Source of the DNA: Neobacillus piezotolerans
GTDB taxonomy: Bacteria; Bacillota; Bacilli; Bacillales; Cytobacillaceae
Direction: 5' to 3'
Assembly: GCF_003362805.1 (NCBI RefSeq)
Contig: NZ_QNQT01000002.1
Location: 496,001-560,000 of the forward strand
Length of the DNA stretch: 64,000 nucleotides
Shown: positions 29,115 through 41,075 of the stretch, piece by piece
Layout of the letters: every line of letters starts with the position of its first letter
Numbering within the stretch: the stretch's first letter is position 1
Position numbers and translations under genes: made by a program
Notes under the pieces: model-generated
Databases searched by the model: none
Told to the model about the DNA's origin: nothing
The model's input: only the letters and a program-made list of their open reading frames with translations

Positions 29115-30146
29115 ATGCACTCGATTTTAACTATCCAAAAAAGATTATTGCCGGACCTTTTGGCTGTTATGCAGGAAAGGTATACCATTCTCCGGACAAT
29201 CAATTTTCTGCAGCCGGTCGGCAGAAGGACACTGGCGGCAAACTTGGGCTACACGGAAAGGATCATCCGCACCGAGACCGATTTCCTTAAGGAACAAAAT
29301 CTTATTCTATCCCACCCTATGGGCCTGACCCTTTCCGAAGAAGGTAAAAACCTTCTCGAAGGCCTTGATGGCATAATGCGGGAGCTAACGGGTATAGATG
29401 TAATGGAAATGGACCTGAAGCGTCTCCTGGGAATCCGGAACGTCATCATCGTCCAGGGGGACAGCGATCAGTCGCCCCTTGCCAAAAAGGAATTAGGGCG
29501 GGCGACCGCGGGCAGCATGAAAAAGCTGATTGATGGAAAAAATATCATCGCTGTCACCGGTGGTTCAACAATGGCGGCTGTTGCCGAAGAACTCGGCCCA
29601 GGCCTCGCGAAGGAAGATTTAATGTTCGTCCCGGCCCGCGGCGGAATTGGTGAAGACGTCCAGAACCAGGCGAATACGATTTGCTCCATCATGGCGGCAA
29701 ACACGAAATCGCGCCATCGCGTCTTTTATGTTCCCGAGCAGGTGAGCATGGATATTTACGAAACCTTCATAAAGGAACCTGGAGTCCATGAGGTGCTTTC
29801 ACTGATCAAGTCGGCTGGAATGGTGCTTCACGGAATAGGGGATGCTATTACAATGGCTAACCGGCGGAACACGCCAGAATCCGACATGAAAAAAATCATC
29901 CTAAATGAGGCTGTTGCGGAAGCGTTCGGCTATTATTTCAATGAACAGGGCGACATTGTCCATAAAGTAATGACCATCGGCTTGCAGCTCGGCGATCTGG
30001 CGGGCATTCCGAATGTCATTGCCGTGGCGGGTGGAAGCTCGAAAGCCAAAGCCATCCAGTCCTATTTAAAAAAGGCTCCTCCCCAAACAATTCTCATAAC
30101 GGATGAAGGGGCAGCCAAATTAATGTTAAAAGGCAACTCGAACTAA
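29115..30146 (+). CDS. cggR: Central glycolytic genes regulator CggR
   Basis: SorC/DeoR-family repressor (343 residues) of gapA and the lower glycolytic genes, relieved by fructose-1,6-bisphosphate. The N-terminal winged helix (VGRRTLAANLGYTERIIRTETDFLKEQNLI) is followed by a sugar-binding domain with VTGGSTMAAVAEEL and a C-terminal segment VAGGSSKAKAIQSYL. GAAGGAGC gives the ribosome-binding site. A repressor operator lies upstream of its own gene and gapA follows 79 nt downstream. Confidence 0.95.
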   Translation: MHSILTIQKRLLPDLLAVMQERYTILRTINFLQPVGRRTLAANLGYTERIIRTETDFLKEQNLILSHPMGLTLSEEGKNLLEGLDGIMRELTGIDVMEMDLKRLLGIRNVIIVQGDSDQSPLAKKELGRATAGSMKKLIDGKNIIAVTGGSTMAAVAEELGPGLAKEDLMFVPARGGIGEDVQNQANTICSIMAANTKSRHRVFYVPEQVSMDIYETFIKEPGVHEVLSLIKSAGMVLHGIGDAITMANRRNTPESDMKKIILNEAVAEAFGYYFNEQGDIVHKVMTIGLQLGDLAGIPNVIAVAGGSSKAKAIQSYLKKAPPQTILITDEGAAKLMLKGNSN

Positions 30147-30164
30147 ACAACGCACATGTTATTA

Positions 30165-30182
30165 AAAGGGTATTTACCCTTT
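30165..30182 (+). other. Small hairpin at the cggR-gapA junction
   Basis: AAAGGG (30165-30170) and CCCTTT (30177-30182) flank a 6-nt loop 44 nt upstream of gapA. In B. subtilis the cggR-gapA transcript is processed near here and the downstream piece is stabilised by a 5' stem-loop. A similar role is inferred. Confidence 0.4.
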
Positions 30183-30189
30183 GATATAA

Positions 30190-31231
<1,042 letters not shown>

Positions 31232-31249
31232 TCCATATCACTTGTAAAA

Positions 31250-31279
31250 TTGGCTAACTTTTTAAAAAACATCTATAAT
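31250..31279 (+). promoter_or_regulatory. Probable promoter of pgk-tpiA-pgm-eno
   Basis: TTGGCT (31250-31255), an 18-nt spacer and a perfect TATAAT (31274-31279), just after the gapA stop codon. Confidence 0.65.
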
Positions 31280-31302
31280 GAAATTGGCTTTTAGTGGGGA
31301 GC

Positions 31303-31327
31303 GGGGAGGATTCCCCCTCCTTTTTTT
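31303..31327 (+). terminator. Possible attenuator hairpin in the pgk leader
   Basis: GGAGG (31305-31309) can pair with CCTCC (31316-31320), followed by seven T. An alternative stem GGGGA/TCCCC uses overlapping bases. It lies downstream of the pgk promoter, so it would act as a partial gapA terminator and/or leader attenuator. Confidence 0.4.
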
Positions 31328-31384
31328 AAGGGAAAAATAATACAGGCTACAGTTGGAAAAATTCGATGTTCCAGGAGGGATTCC

Positions 31385-33352
<1,968 letters not shown>

Positions 33353-33353
<1 letters not shown>

Positions 33354-34888
33354 TGAAGAAATCTCCCGTGGCATTAATCATCCTAGACGGCTTCGGCCTG
33401 CGGGGTGAACGTTCAGGAAACGCGGTGGCACAGGCTAAAAAACCAAACTTTGAACGGTACTGGAACGAATACCCGCATGCACAGCTTCGGGCATCCGGCG
33501 AGGCGGTTGGCTTACCTGAAGGGCAGATGGGCAACTCCGAAGTCGGCCATTTGAATATCGGCGCCGGACGGATTGTGTACCAAAGCCTGACCAGGGTGAA
33601 TATCGCCATCCGCGAAGGGGAATTCCAAAAGAATGAAACCTTCCTGGGCGCCATAGAGCATGCGAAAAAGAATGGGACCGCCCTTCATCTATTCGGGCTT
33701 TTGTCAGATGGCGGGGTTCATAGCCATATCAATCATATGTTTTCGTTATTAAAGCTTGCTGCCGAAGAAGGATTGAAGAAAGTCTATATCCATGCCTTCC
33801 TGGATGGACGGGATGTCGGCCCACAGACGGCCGGGACCTATATCCAGGAAACACTCGAGAAAATCAAGGAGTATGGCGTTGGCCAGTTTGCGACCATTTC
33901 GGGACGTTATTACTCCATGGACCGCGACAAACGCTGGGACAGGGTTGAAAAGTCTTACAGGTCTATGGTCTATGGCGAAGGTCCGTCGTATTCCGAGCCG
34001 ATGCAGGTAATAGAGGATTCGTACCAGCACGGGATTTTCGATGAATTCGTCCTACCTTCCGTCCTGACCGACGAAGATGGCCAGCCGGTAGGAAAAATCC
34101 AGGACAATGACGCGATTATTTTCTATAACTTCCGTCCTGACCGGGCCATCCAGATTTCGAACACATTTACGAATGAAGATTTTAGGGCGTTTGACCGGGG
34201 TCCAGGGCATCCACATCATTTGTATTTTGTCTGCCTGACCCATTTCAGCGAAAGCGTTGACGGATATGTCGCATTCAAGCCAACCAATCTTGACAATACA
34301 CTTGGCGAGGTACTTTCGCAAAATGGCCTGAAACAGCTGCGGATTGCGGAAACCGAAAAATACCCGCACGTCACTTTCTTTATGAGCGGCGGCAGGGAAG
34401 ACAAGTTTCCGGGCGAGGAAAGGATCCTGATCAACTCCCCGAAGGTGGCAACCTATGACCTTCAACCGGAAATGAGTGCATATGAAGTGACGGACGCTCT
34501 TTTACAAGAAATCGGGGATGAAAATTTCGATTGCATCATTCTCAATTTCGCGAATCCGGATATGGTCGGCCACTCAGGAATGCTTGAACCGACAATCAAG
34601 GCAGTAGAAACGGTTGATGAATGCCTTGGCAAAATTGTCGACCTTCTTTTAGAAAAAGGCGGCACCGCCATTATTACGGCTGACCACGGAAATGCGGACG
34701 AGGTTGTGACAATAGAGGGCAACCCGATGACCGCGCACACAACAAACCCGGTTCCCGTCATCATTACAAAACCGGATGCTGAACTAAGGGAAGACGGAAT
34801 CCTTGGTGACTTGGCCCCAACTGTCCTGGACCTGCTCAATGTCGAACAGCCGAAGGAAATGACAGGCAAGTCGCTTTTGAAAAACTGA
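33353..34888 (+). CDS. pgm: 2,3-bisphosphoglycerate-independent phosphoglycerate mutase
   Basis: Manganese-dependent mutase (511 residues) of the alkaline-phosphatase superfamily. The nucleophile region [10 protein letters not shown]...[21 protein letters not shown] has the catalytic Ser near residue 62. [11 protein letters not shown] and the metal ligands in [12 protein letters not shown] and [10 protein letters not shown] are present. Bacillus uses this manganese- and pH-sensitive enzyme in spores. It overlaps tpiA by one base. Confidence 0.97.
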
Positions 34889-34893
34889 CGTAG

Positions 34894-36258
<1,365 letters not shown>

Positions 36259-36320
36259 TAAATGAACCTAGGTACGTATTCTAGGTTTCATTAGAACTGA
36301 AAATACCAATGAAGAAGTAG

Positions 36321-36362
36321 ACTCCTCCAATGTGCAGCATCACATATGGAGGAGTTTTTTTA
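36321..36362 (+). terminator. Terminator of the glycolytic operon
   Basis: ACTCCTCCA (36321-36329) pairs with TGGAGGAGT (36347-36355), extended inside by TGTG/CACA, followed by a T-run. Confidence 0.88.
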
Positions 36363-36513
36363 TATAATGACGATCCTTCCAAAGAGTCCATTTGGTCACC
36401 GAGTTGGCGTTAGATCCTGCGGTCGCTGTATTTGTCACAATTTTTCGACACATATTATTTTACGTATACAAATATAGTGTTTAATATAAAGGTAGGCAGG
36501 CTATCTGCCTGTT

Positions 36514-36528
36514 TGAAAACGCTTCACA
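36514..36528. promoter_or_regulatory. Degenerate cre-like (CcpA) site upstream of nagP
   Basis: TGAAAACGCTTCACA resembles the CcpA site TGAAARCGYTTTCA but with one base missing in the right half. It lies 25 nt upstream of the nagP start codon, a sensible place for catabolite repression of a PTS gene. No NagR-type operator was found in 36363-36552. Confidence 0.35.
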
Positions 36529-36552
36529 AAATTGAAAAGGAAGAGGTGTGGA

Positions 36553-37932
36553 ATGATGTTAGGTTTTTTGGTACGGATAGGAAGGGCGCTCATGCTCCCG
36601 ATTGCCGTATTGCCAGCAGCCGCCCTATTGCTACGATTGGGCCAGCCGGACTTATTGGATATTGAATTTATTTCTTCTGCTGGTAACGCAATTTTCTCTA
36701 ACCTAGCACTTCTGTTTGCAATCGGTGTCGCTGTCGGAATCGCAAAGGATGGCAACGGAGCCGCAGGGCTTGCCGGAGCCATTGGCTACTTCATTTTGAC
36801 AAACGCAACCAAAGCGATCAACGACGAAATCAACATGGCGGTCCTCGGGGGAATCCTCGCCGGGGTCATTGCCGGGCTATTGTACAATAAATACCATGAT
36901 ATCAAACTGCCGGATTGGCTAGGTTTCTTTGGCGGACGGCGCTTCGTTCCGATTATTACAGCACTAACGATGCTCATCCTTGCCGCGGTCTTTGGATATG
37001 TATGGCCGCCAATCCAGCATGTAATCAACTCTGTCGGTAACTGGATCGTTGGAGCGGGGGCTCTGGGGGTCGGGGTATTCGGCTTCCTGAACCGTTTGCT
37101 CATCCCACTTGGCCTGCACCATGTCCTGAACACGCTCGTATGGTTTGAATTCGGTGAATTTACGAATGCAGCCGGCGAAGTCGTCAAGGGTGACCTGACA
37201 CGTTTCTTCGCGAAAGATCCAAATGCAGGAATCTTTATGACAGGCTTCTTCCCGGTCATGATGTTTGGCCTTCCAGCGGCAGCCGCGGCAATGGTGGCGG
37301 CAGCCAAAAAAGAAAGGCGCAAAGCAGTAGCCGGGGTAATGATAGGGCTTGCGTTCACATCGTTCCTGACAGGGATTACCGAACCAATCGAATTCTTATT
37401 CATGTTCCTGTCCCCGGTTCTTTACTTTGTCCATGCACTCTTGACAGGGATTGCGCTCGCAGTCACCTATCTGATGGGAATACGGCATGGATTTGGATTC
37501 TCCGCGGGTGCGATTGACTACTTCCTGAATTACGGGATCGCTACAAAGCCGCTCCTTCTCGCGCTGGTCGGCTTAGTATACGCGGCGATTTACTTCGTCG
37601 TATTCTATTTCCTTATCAAGAAACTCGACCTGAAAACTCCGGGCCGTGAAGATGATGTCGAAGGCGAGTTTGACGAGGACTCCGCGATTAAGGGAGACTA
37701 CCATACTGCCGCCGTCCAATATGTCGATGCCCTTGGCGGGAAGGATAACCTCGTAAGCATCGACAACTGCGTCACCCGCCTTCGCCTCCGGGTGAAGGAC
37801 ACTGACAACGTCGATGAAAACCGCCTTAAGCAGCTTGGATCCAAAGGGGTCATCAAGCTCAGCAAACAGGATATCCAGGTTGTCGTCGGAACCGACGTTG
37901 AGTTCCTGTCCAACGAAATGAAGAAGCTATAG
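36553..37932 (+). CDS. nagP: PTS N-acetylglucosamine-specific EIICB
   Basis: Sugar permease that imports and phosphorylates GlcNAc. The EIIC domain (residues 1-355, about ten membrane segments) has family motifs FMTGFFPVMMFGLP and GITEPIEFLFMF. The C-terminal EIIB domain carries the phosphorylated Cys in SIDNCVTRLRLRV. No EIIA domain is fused. The ATG at 36553 follows AGAGGTG. Close similarity to B. subtilis NagP and the nagAB-nagR genes in the same window support GlcNAc as substrate. Confidence 0.88.
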   Translation: MMLGFLVRIGRALMLPIAVLPAAALLLRLGQPDLLDIEFISSAGNAIFSNLALLFAIGVAVGIAKDGNGAAGLAGAIGYFILTNATKAINDEINMAVLGGILAGVIAGLLYNKYHDIKLPDWLGFFGGRRFVPIITALTMLILAAVFGYVWPPIQHVINSVGNWIVGAGALGVGVFGFLNRLLIPLGLHHVLNTLVWFEFGEFTNAAGEVVKGDLTRFFAKDPNAGIFMTGFFPVMMFGLPAAAAAMVAAAKKERRKAVAGVMIGLAFTSFLTGITEPIEFLFMFLSPVLYFVHALLTGIALAVTYLMGIRHGFGFSAGAIDYFLNYGIATKPLLLALVGLVYAAIYFVVFYFLIKKLDLKTPGREDDVEGEFDEDSAIKGDYHTAAVQYVDALGGKDNLVSIDNCVTRLRLRVKDTDNVDENRLKQLGSKGVIKLSKQDIQVVVGTDVEFLSNEMKKL

Positions 37933-38035
37933 AAATTTGCGAATACGCTTGGCGGCCCCGTGCCGCCAGGTATTTTTTTCGTTCCCTGTGGAAAAATTAG
38001 CCTGGTTGGCGTTTTAAGAAAAGGACACTGTTTAA

Positions 38036-38165
38036 GAAGACAGTTTGGAAGGGATTTCTATTAGAAACTGTTTTCATCAGGTTTATGAAGACAGTTTGGA
38101 GATGGATTTTCATTTGTAAGTGTCGTCATCGGATTTTATGAAGACAGTTTTGAACTAGATTTTTA
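38036..38165. repeat. Tandem GAAGACAGTTTGGA hairpin repeat, three copies
   Basis: Copies begin at 38036, 38087 and 38140 (51 and 53 nt apart). Between neighbouring copies AAACTGTTTTCATC and ATGAAGACAGTTT are inverted complements enclosing a short loop, so each junction can fold into a hairpin. Related copies lie at 15991-16041 and 16502-16532. The nagP-38231 gap holds no gene. Confidence 0.65.
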
Positions 38166-38168
38166 ACT

Positions 38169-38202
38169 GGAGGTGATTTCCGGCCAATTTGGAAGCACCT
38201 CC
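38169..38202 (+). other. Hairpin containing a strong Shine-Dalgarno-like sequence
   Basis: GGAGGTG (38169-38175) is complementary to CACCTCC (38196-38202), with TTCC/GGAA inside. The arm GGAGGTGAT is an excellent ribosome-binding site for a TTG at 38189 in frame with the downstream gene, but it is sequestered in the stem. A second free site GGGAGG precedes the preferred start at 38231. Confidence 0.5.
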
Positions 38203-38230
38203 AAAAAAATTCCCTTGGGAGGTAGCCGTA

Positions 38231-39148
38231 TTGAAACGTATTCTTGATTGCACTGCGTCCGATTTTGCGAAAATGACCGGGCAAGATATAAAAAAGTCGA
38301 TCCTCGCCTCGGAAGGGAGGACGATTTTAGCAGAGGTCATCGGGTCGTTCACCCCGCTATATCCGGCTGTCACGAATGCCGAAATGGTGTCGGCCTTTGG
38401 CGCGGACCTGGTCCTGCTGAACTTCTTTGATGTTTTCAATCCTGAAATGCAAGGGATGGCGGCAACTGAACCGGATGACATTGTTCACAGGCTTAAACAG
38501 CTTGTTGGCAGGCCTGTCGGATTGAATCTTGAACCGGTCGACCTTTCAGCGGAAAAGCTTGAGGCGCTAACCGAGCTTCCGGAAGGCCGTATCGCCACTG
38601 ATCGTTCCCTTCGCCGGGCAAAGGAGCTAGGTTTTGATTTTGTATGCCTGACGGGAAATCCGAAAACAGGCGTCTCAAATGCCGAAATTACAAAAGCGAT
38701 TGCCATCGCTCGCGATGCCTTTGGCCCGGAAGGCTTGATTATTGCCGGAAAAATGCATGGTGCCGGAGTCGCAGGGGAGACTGGCAGCACCTTGATGGGG
38801 GAAGAAACGTTGAATGGATTTATTGAGGCGGGTGCCGATATTATCCTTATCCCGTCACCGGGAACCGTTCCAGGGTTTACAACAGAAAAAACAGCCCGCC
38901 TCGTCGACCTTGTCCACGAAAAGGACGCCCTTGCCATACTTACGACCGGGACAAGTCAGGAGGGAGCCGACGAAGCGACAATCAGGCAAATTGCCCTTAA
39001 CAGCAAAATGGCTGGTGCGGACCTTTACCATATCGGTGATGCGGGCGCGAATGGAATCGCGCTGCCGGAAAATATCATGGCTTATTCAATTGTCGTCCGC
39101 GGGAAGCGGCATACGTACGTAAGGATGGCCGCTTCGGTAATGCGTTGA
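38231..39148 (+). CDS. PTS-associated TIM-barrel-like protein (DUF7916-like)
   Basis: A 305-residue protein starting LKRILDCTASDFAKMTGQDI, with ASEGRTILAEV, TNAEMVSAFGADLVLLNFFDVFNP, GRPVGLNLEPVD and repeated G-rich strand-end motifs (IIAGKMHGAGVAGETG, LIPSPGTVPGF, LTTGTSQEGADE) that fit a phosphate-binding TIM barrel. I recall such proteins next to PTS permeases in Firmicutes, sometimes labelled HAD-like, but no HAD motif is visible. TTG at 38231 follows GGGAGG. It lies after nagP, so a role with an amino-sugar phosphate is an inference only. Confidence 0.65.
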   Translation: MKRILDCTASDFAKMTGQDIKKSILASEGRTILAEVIGSFTPLYPAVTNAEMVSAFGADLVLLNFFDVFNPEMQGMAATEPDDIVHRLKQLVGRPVGLNLEPVDLSAEKLEALTELPEGRIATDRSLRRAKELGFDFVCLTGNPKTGVSNAEITKAIAIARDAFGPEGLIIAGKMHGAGVAGETGSTLMGEETLNGFIEAGADIILIPSPGTVPGFTTEKTARLVDLVHEKDALAILTTGTSQEGADEATIRQIALNSKMAGADLYHIGDAGANGIALPENIMAYSIVVRGKRHTYVRMAASVMR

Positions 39149-39242
39149 GGTCTTGATTCGGCTGCCACGCGTACCCCTATTTGGTGGGACAAAGGCTGAG
39201 GCCACTCTCAAGCTACTGTCAAAATCTCCAAGAATCCCGCTA

Positions 39243-39271
39243 TTGTGAAAAACGGGATTATATGTTAAATT
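39243..39271 (+). promoter_or_regulatory. Possible promoter of secG
   Basis: TTGTGA (39243-39248), 17-nt spacer, TAAATT (39266-39271), about 40 nt upstream of the secG start. The -10 is weak. Confidence 0.4.
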
Positions 39272-39311
39272 AAGAATACTGTGAGTGAACGTCTAACAGG
39301 AGGTGGCCTTC

Positions 39312-39545
39312 ATGCATGCATTGTTCGTAACATTATTGGTAATCGTATCGATTGGACTTATTGTCGTTGTATTATTACAATCTGGCCGTAGCGCGGGTCT
39401 TTCCGGCGCGATTTCCGGCGGGGCGGAGCAGCTTTTTGGGAAGCAGAAAGCTCGCGGCATCGACCTTATCCTTCACCGGATCACGGTTGTCCTCTCGGTA
39501 TTGTTCTTTATCCTGACAATTGCCGTAACGTACTTAAAACTTTAA
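39312..39545 (+). CDS. secG: Preprotein translocase subunit SecG
   Basis: Small SecYEG subunit (77 residues) with two membrane helices ([22 protein letters not shown] and [20 protein letters not shown]) joined by the conserved [20 protein letters not shown] loop. ATG at 39312 is chosen because AGGAGGTGG lies just upstream; GTG at 39303 falls inside that site. It starts the secG-est-rnr-smpB-ssrA cluster, here with a Nudix gene inserted. Confidence 0.95.
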   Translation: MHALFVTLLVIVSIGLIVVVLLQSGRSAGLSGAISGGAEQLFGKQKARGIDLILHRITVVLSVLFFILTIAVTYLKL

Positions 39546-39559
39546 TCAAGAAAATTGAG

Positions 39560-39588
39560 CCCGGCCGCGTGCCGGGTTTTATTTTTGT
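39560..39588 (+). terminator. Terminator of secG
   Basis: CCCGGC (39560-39565) pairs with GCCGGG (39571-39576) around CGCGT, followed by TTTTATTTTT. Confidence 0.8.
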
Positions 39589-39655
39589 TTGAAAAAAGGA
39601 AGAACCGCTTCAGCCCTCGAATAGTATGTGGGATTGAAATAAAAGGAGCGATCGG

Positions 39656-40072
39656 ATGGTAAAGTGGGCAGGCGCGGCGGGTATATGCATTAATGAAGAA
39701 AGCCGTATTTTGATGGTATTGCAGGGAAAACCGGAGGAAACGAAAAAATGGGCGGTCCCCTCTGGAGGCGTTGAGAAAGGGGAAACCTATCGGGAATGCT
39801 GCAGGCGTGAGTTCGAGGAAGAAACAGGTTTTTTAGTAGAGGTCCTTGATGAAGTAAAGGTGAAAACAGGAACATATGAAGGATTTTCGGTGGAAGTGCG
39901 TTATTTTATTTTAAAAATCATGGGCGGCAGCCGAAAAATTCAGGATCCAGATAACCTTATTTACGATATTGCCTGGAAAACAAAAGAGGATTTGGCCGCA
40001 TTGGACTTTTCCTTCCCGGAAGACAGGGATTTTTTGCTGAGATACATAGAAAAGGTTTGTAATTTCTCTTAA
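39656..40072 (+). CDS. NUDIX hydrolase
   Basis: A 138-residue Nudix-fold protein. The box GGVEKGETYRECCRREFEEETGF near residues 41-63 is complete, with the REFEEET metal-binding core. It begins MVKWAGAAGICINEESRILMVLQ. The substrate is not predictable. AAGGAG precedes the ATG. It sits between secG and est, an addition relative to the B. subtilis order. Confidence 0.85.
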   Translation: MVKWAGAAGICINEESRILMVLQGKPEETKKWAVPSGGVEKGETYRECCRREFEEETGFLVEVLDEVKVKTGTYEGFSVEVRYFILKIMGGSRKIQDPDNLIYDIAWKTKEDLAALDFSFPEDRDFLLRYIEKVCNFS

Positions 40073-40113
40073 AAAGGAACTTATCTGATCCGCTTCCTTA
40101 CTGGTAAAAAATA

Positions 40114-40197
40114 ATTCGCCTTATCTTTGGGCTTAATCGCCCTAATTTTTTAATAATTCGCCCCAAATTTTTCGGGATTCGCCTTTATCTAAAAATT
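40114..40197. repeat. 21-bp-period ATTCGCC repeat, four copies
   Basis: The heptamer ATTCGCC (AATCGCC once) recurs at 40114, 40135, 40156 and 40177, exactly 21 nt apart, each followed by a T-rich tract. It lies between the Nudix gene and est. Same period as the different repeat at 19000-19103. Confidence 0.65.
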
Positions 40198-40298
40198 CTG
40201 AAAAAACCTCCGCTATGCTGTAAAGGCTTATTTCTGGAATGTGCGTCCTGCCTTTGTTAAAACTAAAGGAAGATGTATACATGAAGGAGATAACAGAA

Positions 40299-41045
40299 AT
40301 GAAAGTACAACCACCAAAGCCGTTTACATTTGAAGCCGGGCCGCGCGCGGTGCTTCTGCTGCACGGGTTCACCGGGAACTCCGCCGATGTGCGCATGCTG
40401 GGGCGCTTCCTAGAGAAAAAAGGATATACAAGCCATGCGCCGCATTACAAAGGCCATGGGGTGCCGCCGGAAGAACTTTTGAAAACCGGACCCGAGGATT
40501 GGTGGCAGGACGTAATGGACGGATATCAATTTTTAAAAGAAAATGGCTATGATGAAATCGCTGTTGCCGGCCTGTCGCTTGGCGGAGTATTCTCGCTGAA
40601 ACTGGGTTACACTGTGCCTGTAAAGGGTATTATTCCGATGTGCGCCCCGATGGATTTCCGAAGCGAGGAAACCATGTATGAAGGGGTTCTTCACTATGCC
40701 CGCGAATACAAGGAGCATGAAGGGAAAACGCCTGAAGAGGTCAACGAGGAAATGGAAGAATTCAAGAAAACACCAATGACTACGCTAAAAGCGCTTCAGG
40801 AACTGATCACGGATGTCCGGAACCATGTCGACCTCATTTACGCTCCGCTGTTCGTCGTCCAGGCGCGCCATGACGGGATGATTAACCCAAACAGCGCCAA
40901 TATTATCTACAGCGAAGCAGAGTCGATTGACAAGAAAATCAAGTGGTACGAGGAATCTGGGCACGTCATCACCCTCGATAAAGAGAAAGAACAGCTCCAT
41001 GAGGATGTTTATGCGTTTCTAGAAGGCCTGGATTGGAAAGAATAA
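40299..41045 (+). CDS. est: Carboxylesterase (Est/YvaK family)
   Basis: Alpha/beta-hydrolase (248 residues) of the Geobacillus Est30 type. The oxyanion motif LLLHGFTGN is near residue 18, the nucleophile Ser is in AGLSLGG near residue 95, the acid is in ARHDGMI, and the His in [12 protein letters not shown] at 40299 ([11 protein letters not shown]) follows GAAGGAGAT; the extension from 40239 is not conserved. Natural substrate is unknown; it precedes rnr by 30 nt, the conserved order. Confidence 0.92.
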   Translation: MKVQPPKPFTFEAGPRAVLLLHGFTGNSADVRMLGRFLEKKGYTSHAPHYKGHGVPPEELLKTGPEDWWQDVMDGYQFLKENGYDEIAVAGLSLGGVFSLKLGYTVPVKGIIPMCAPMDFRSEETMYEGVLHYAREYKEHEGKTPEEVNEEMEEFKKTPMTTLKALQELITDVRNHVDLIYAPLFVVQARHDGMINPNSANIIYSEAESIDKKIKWYEESGHVITLDKEKEQLHEDVYAFLEGLDWKE

Positions 41046-41075
41046 TAAGAAACACCCTGTAAGGGAGGGATTAGC

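Noticed and set aside
36432-36665. 77-codon ORF overlapping the nagP start
   Set aside because: It runs out of frame through nagP and covers the cre-like and leader region.
40681-40700. Possible second esterase start or internal gene in est
   Set aside because: Only shadow frames; the complete catalytic triad belongs to the 40299-41045 frame.
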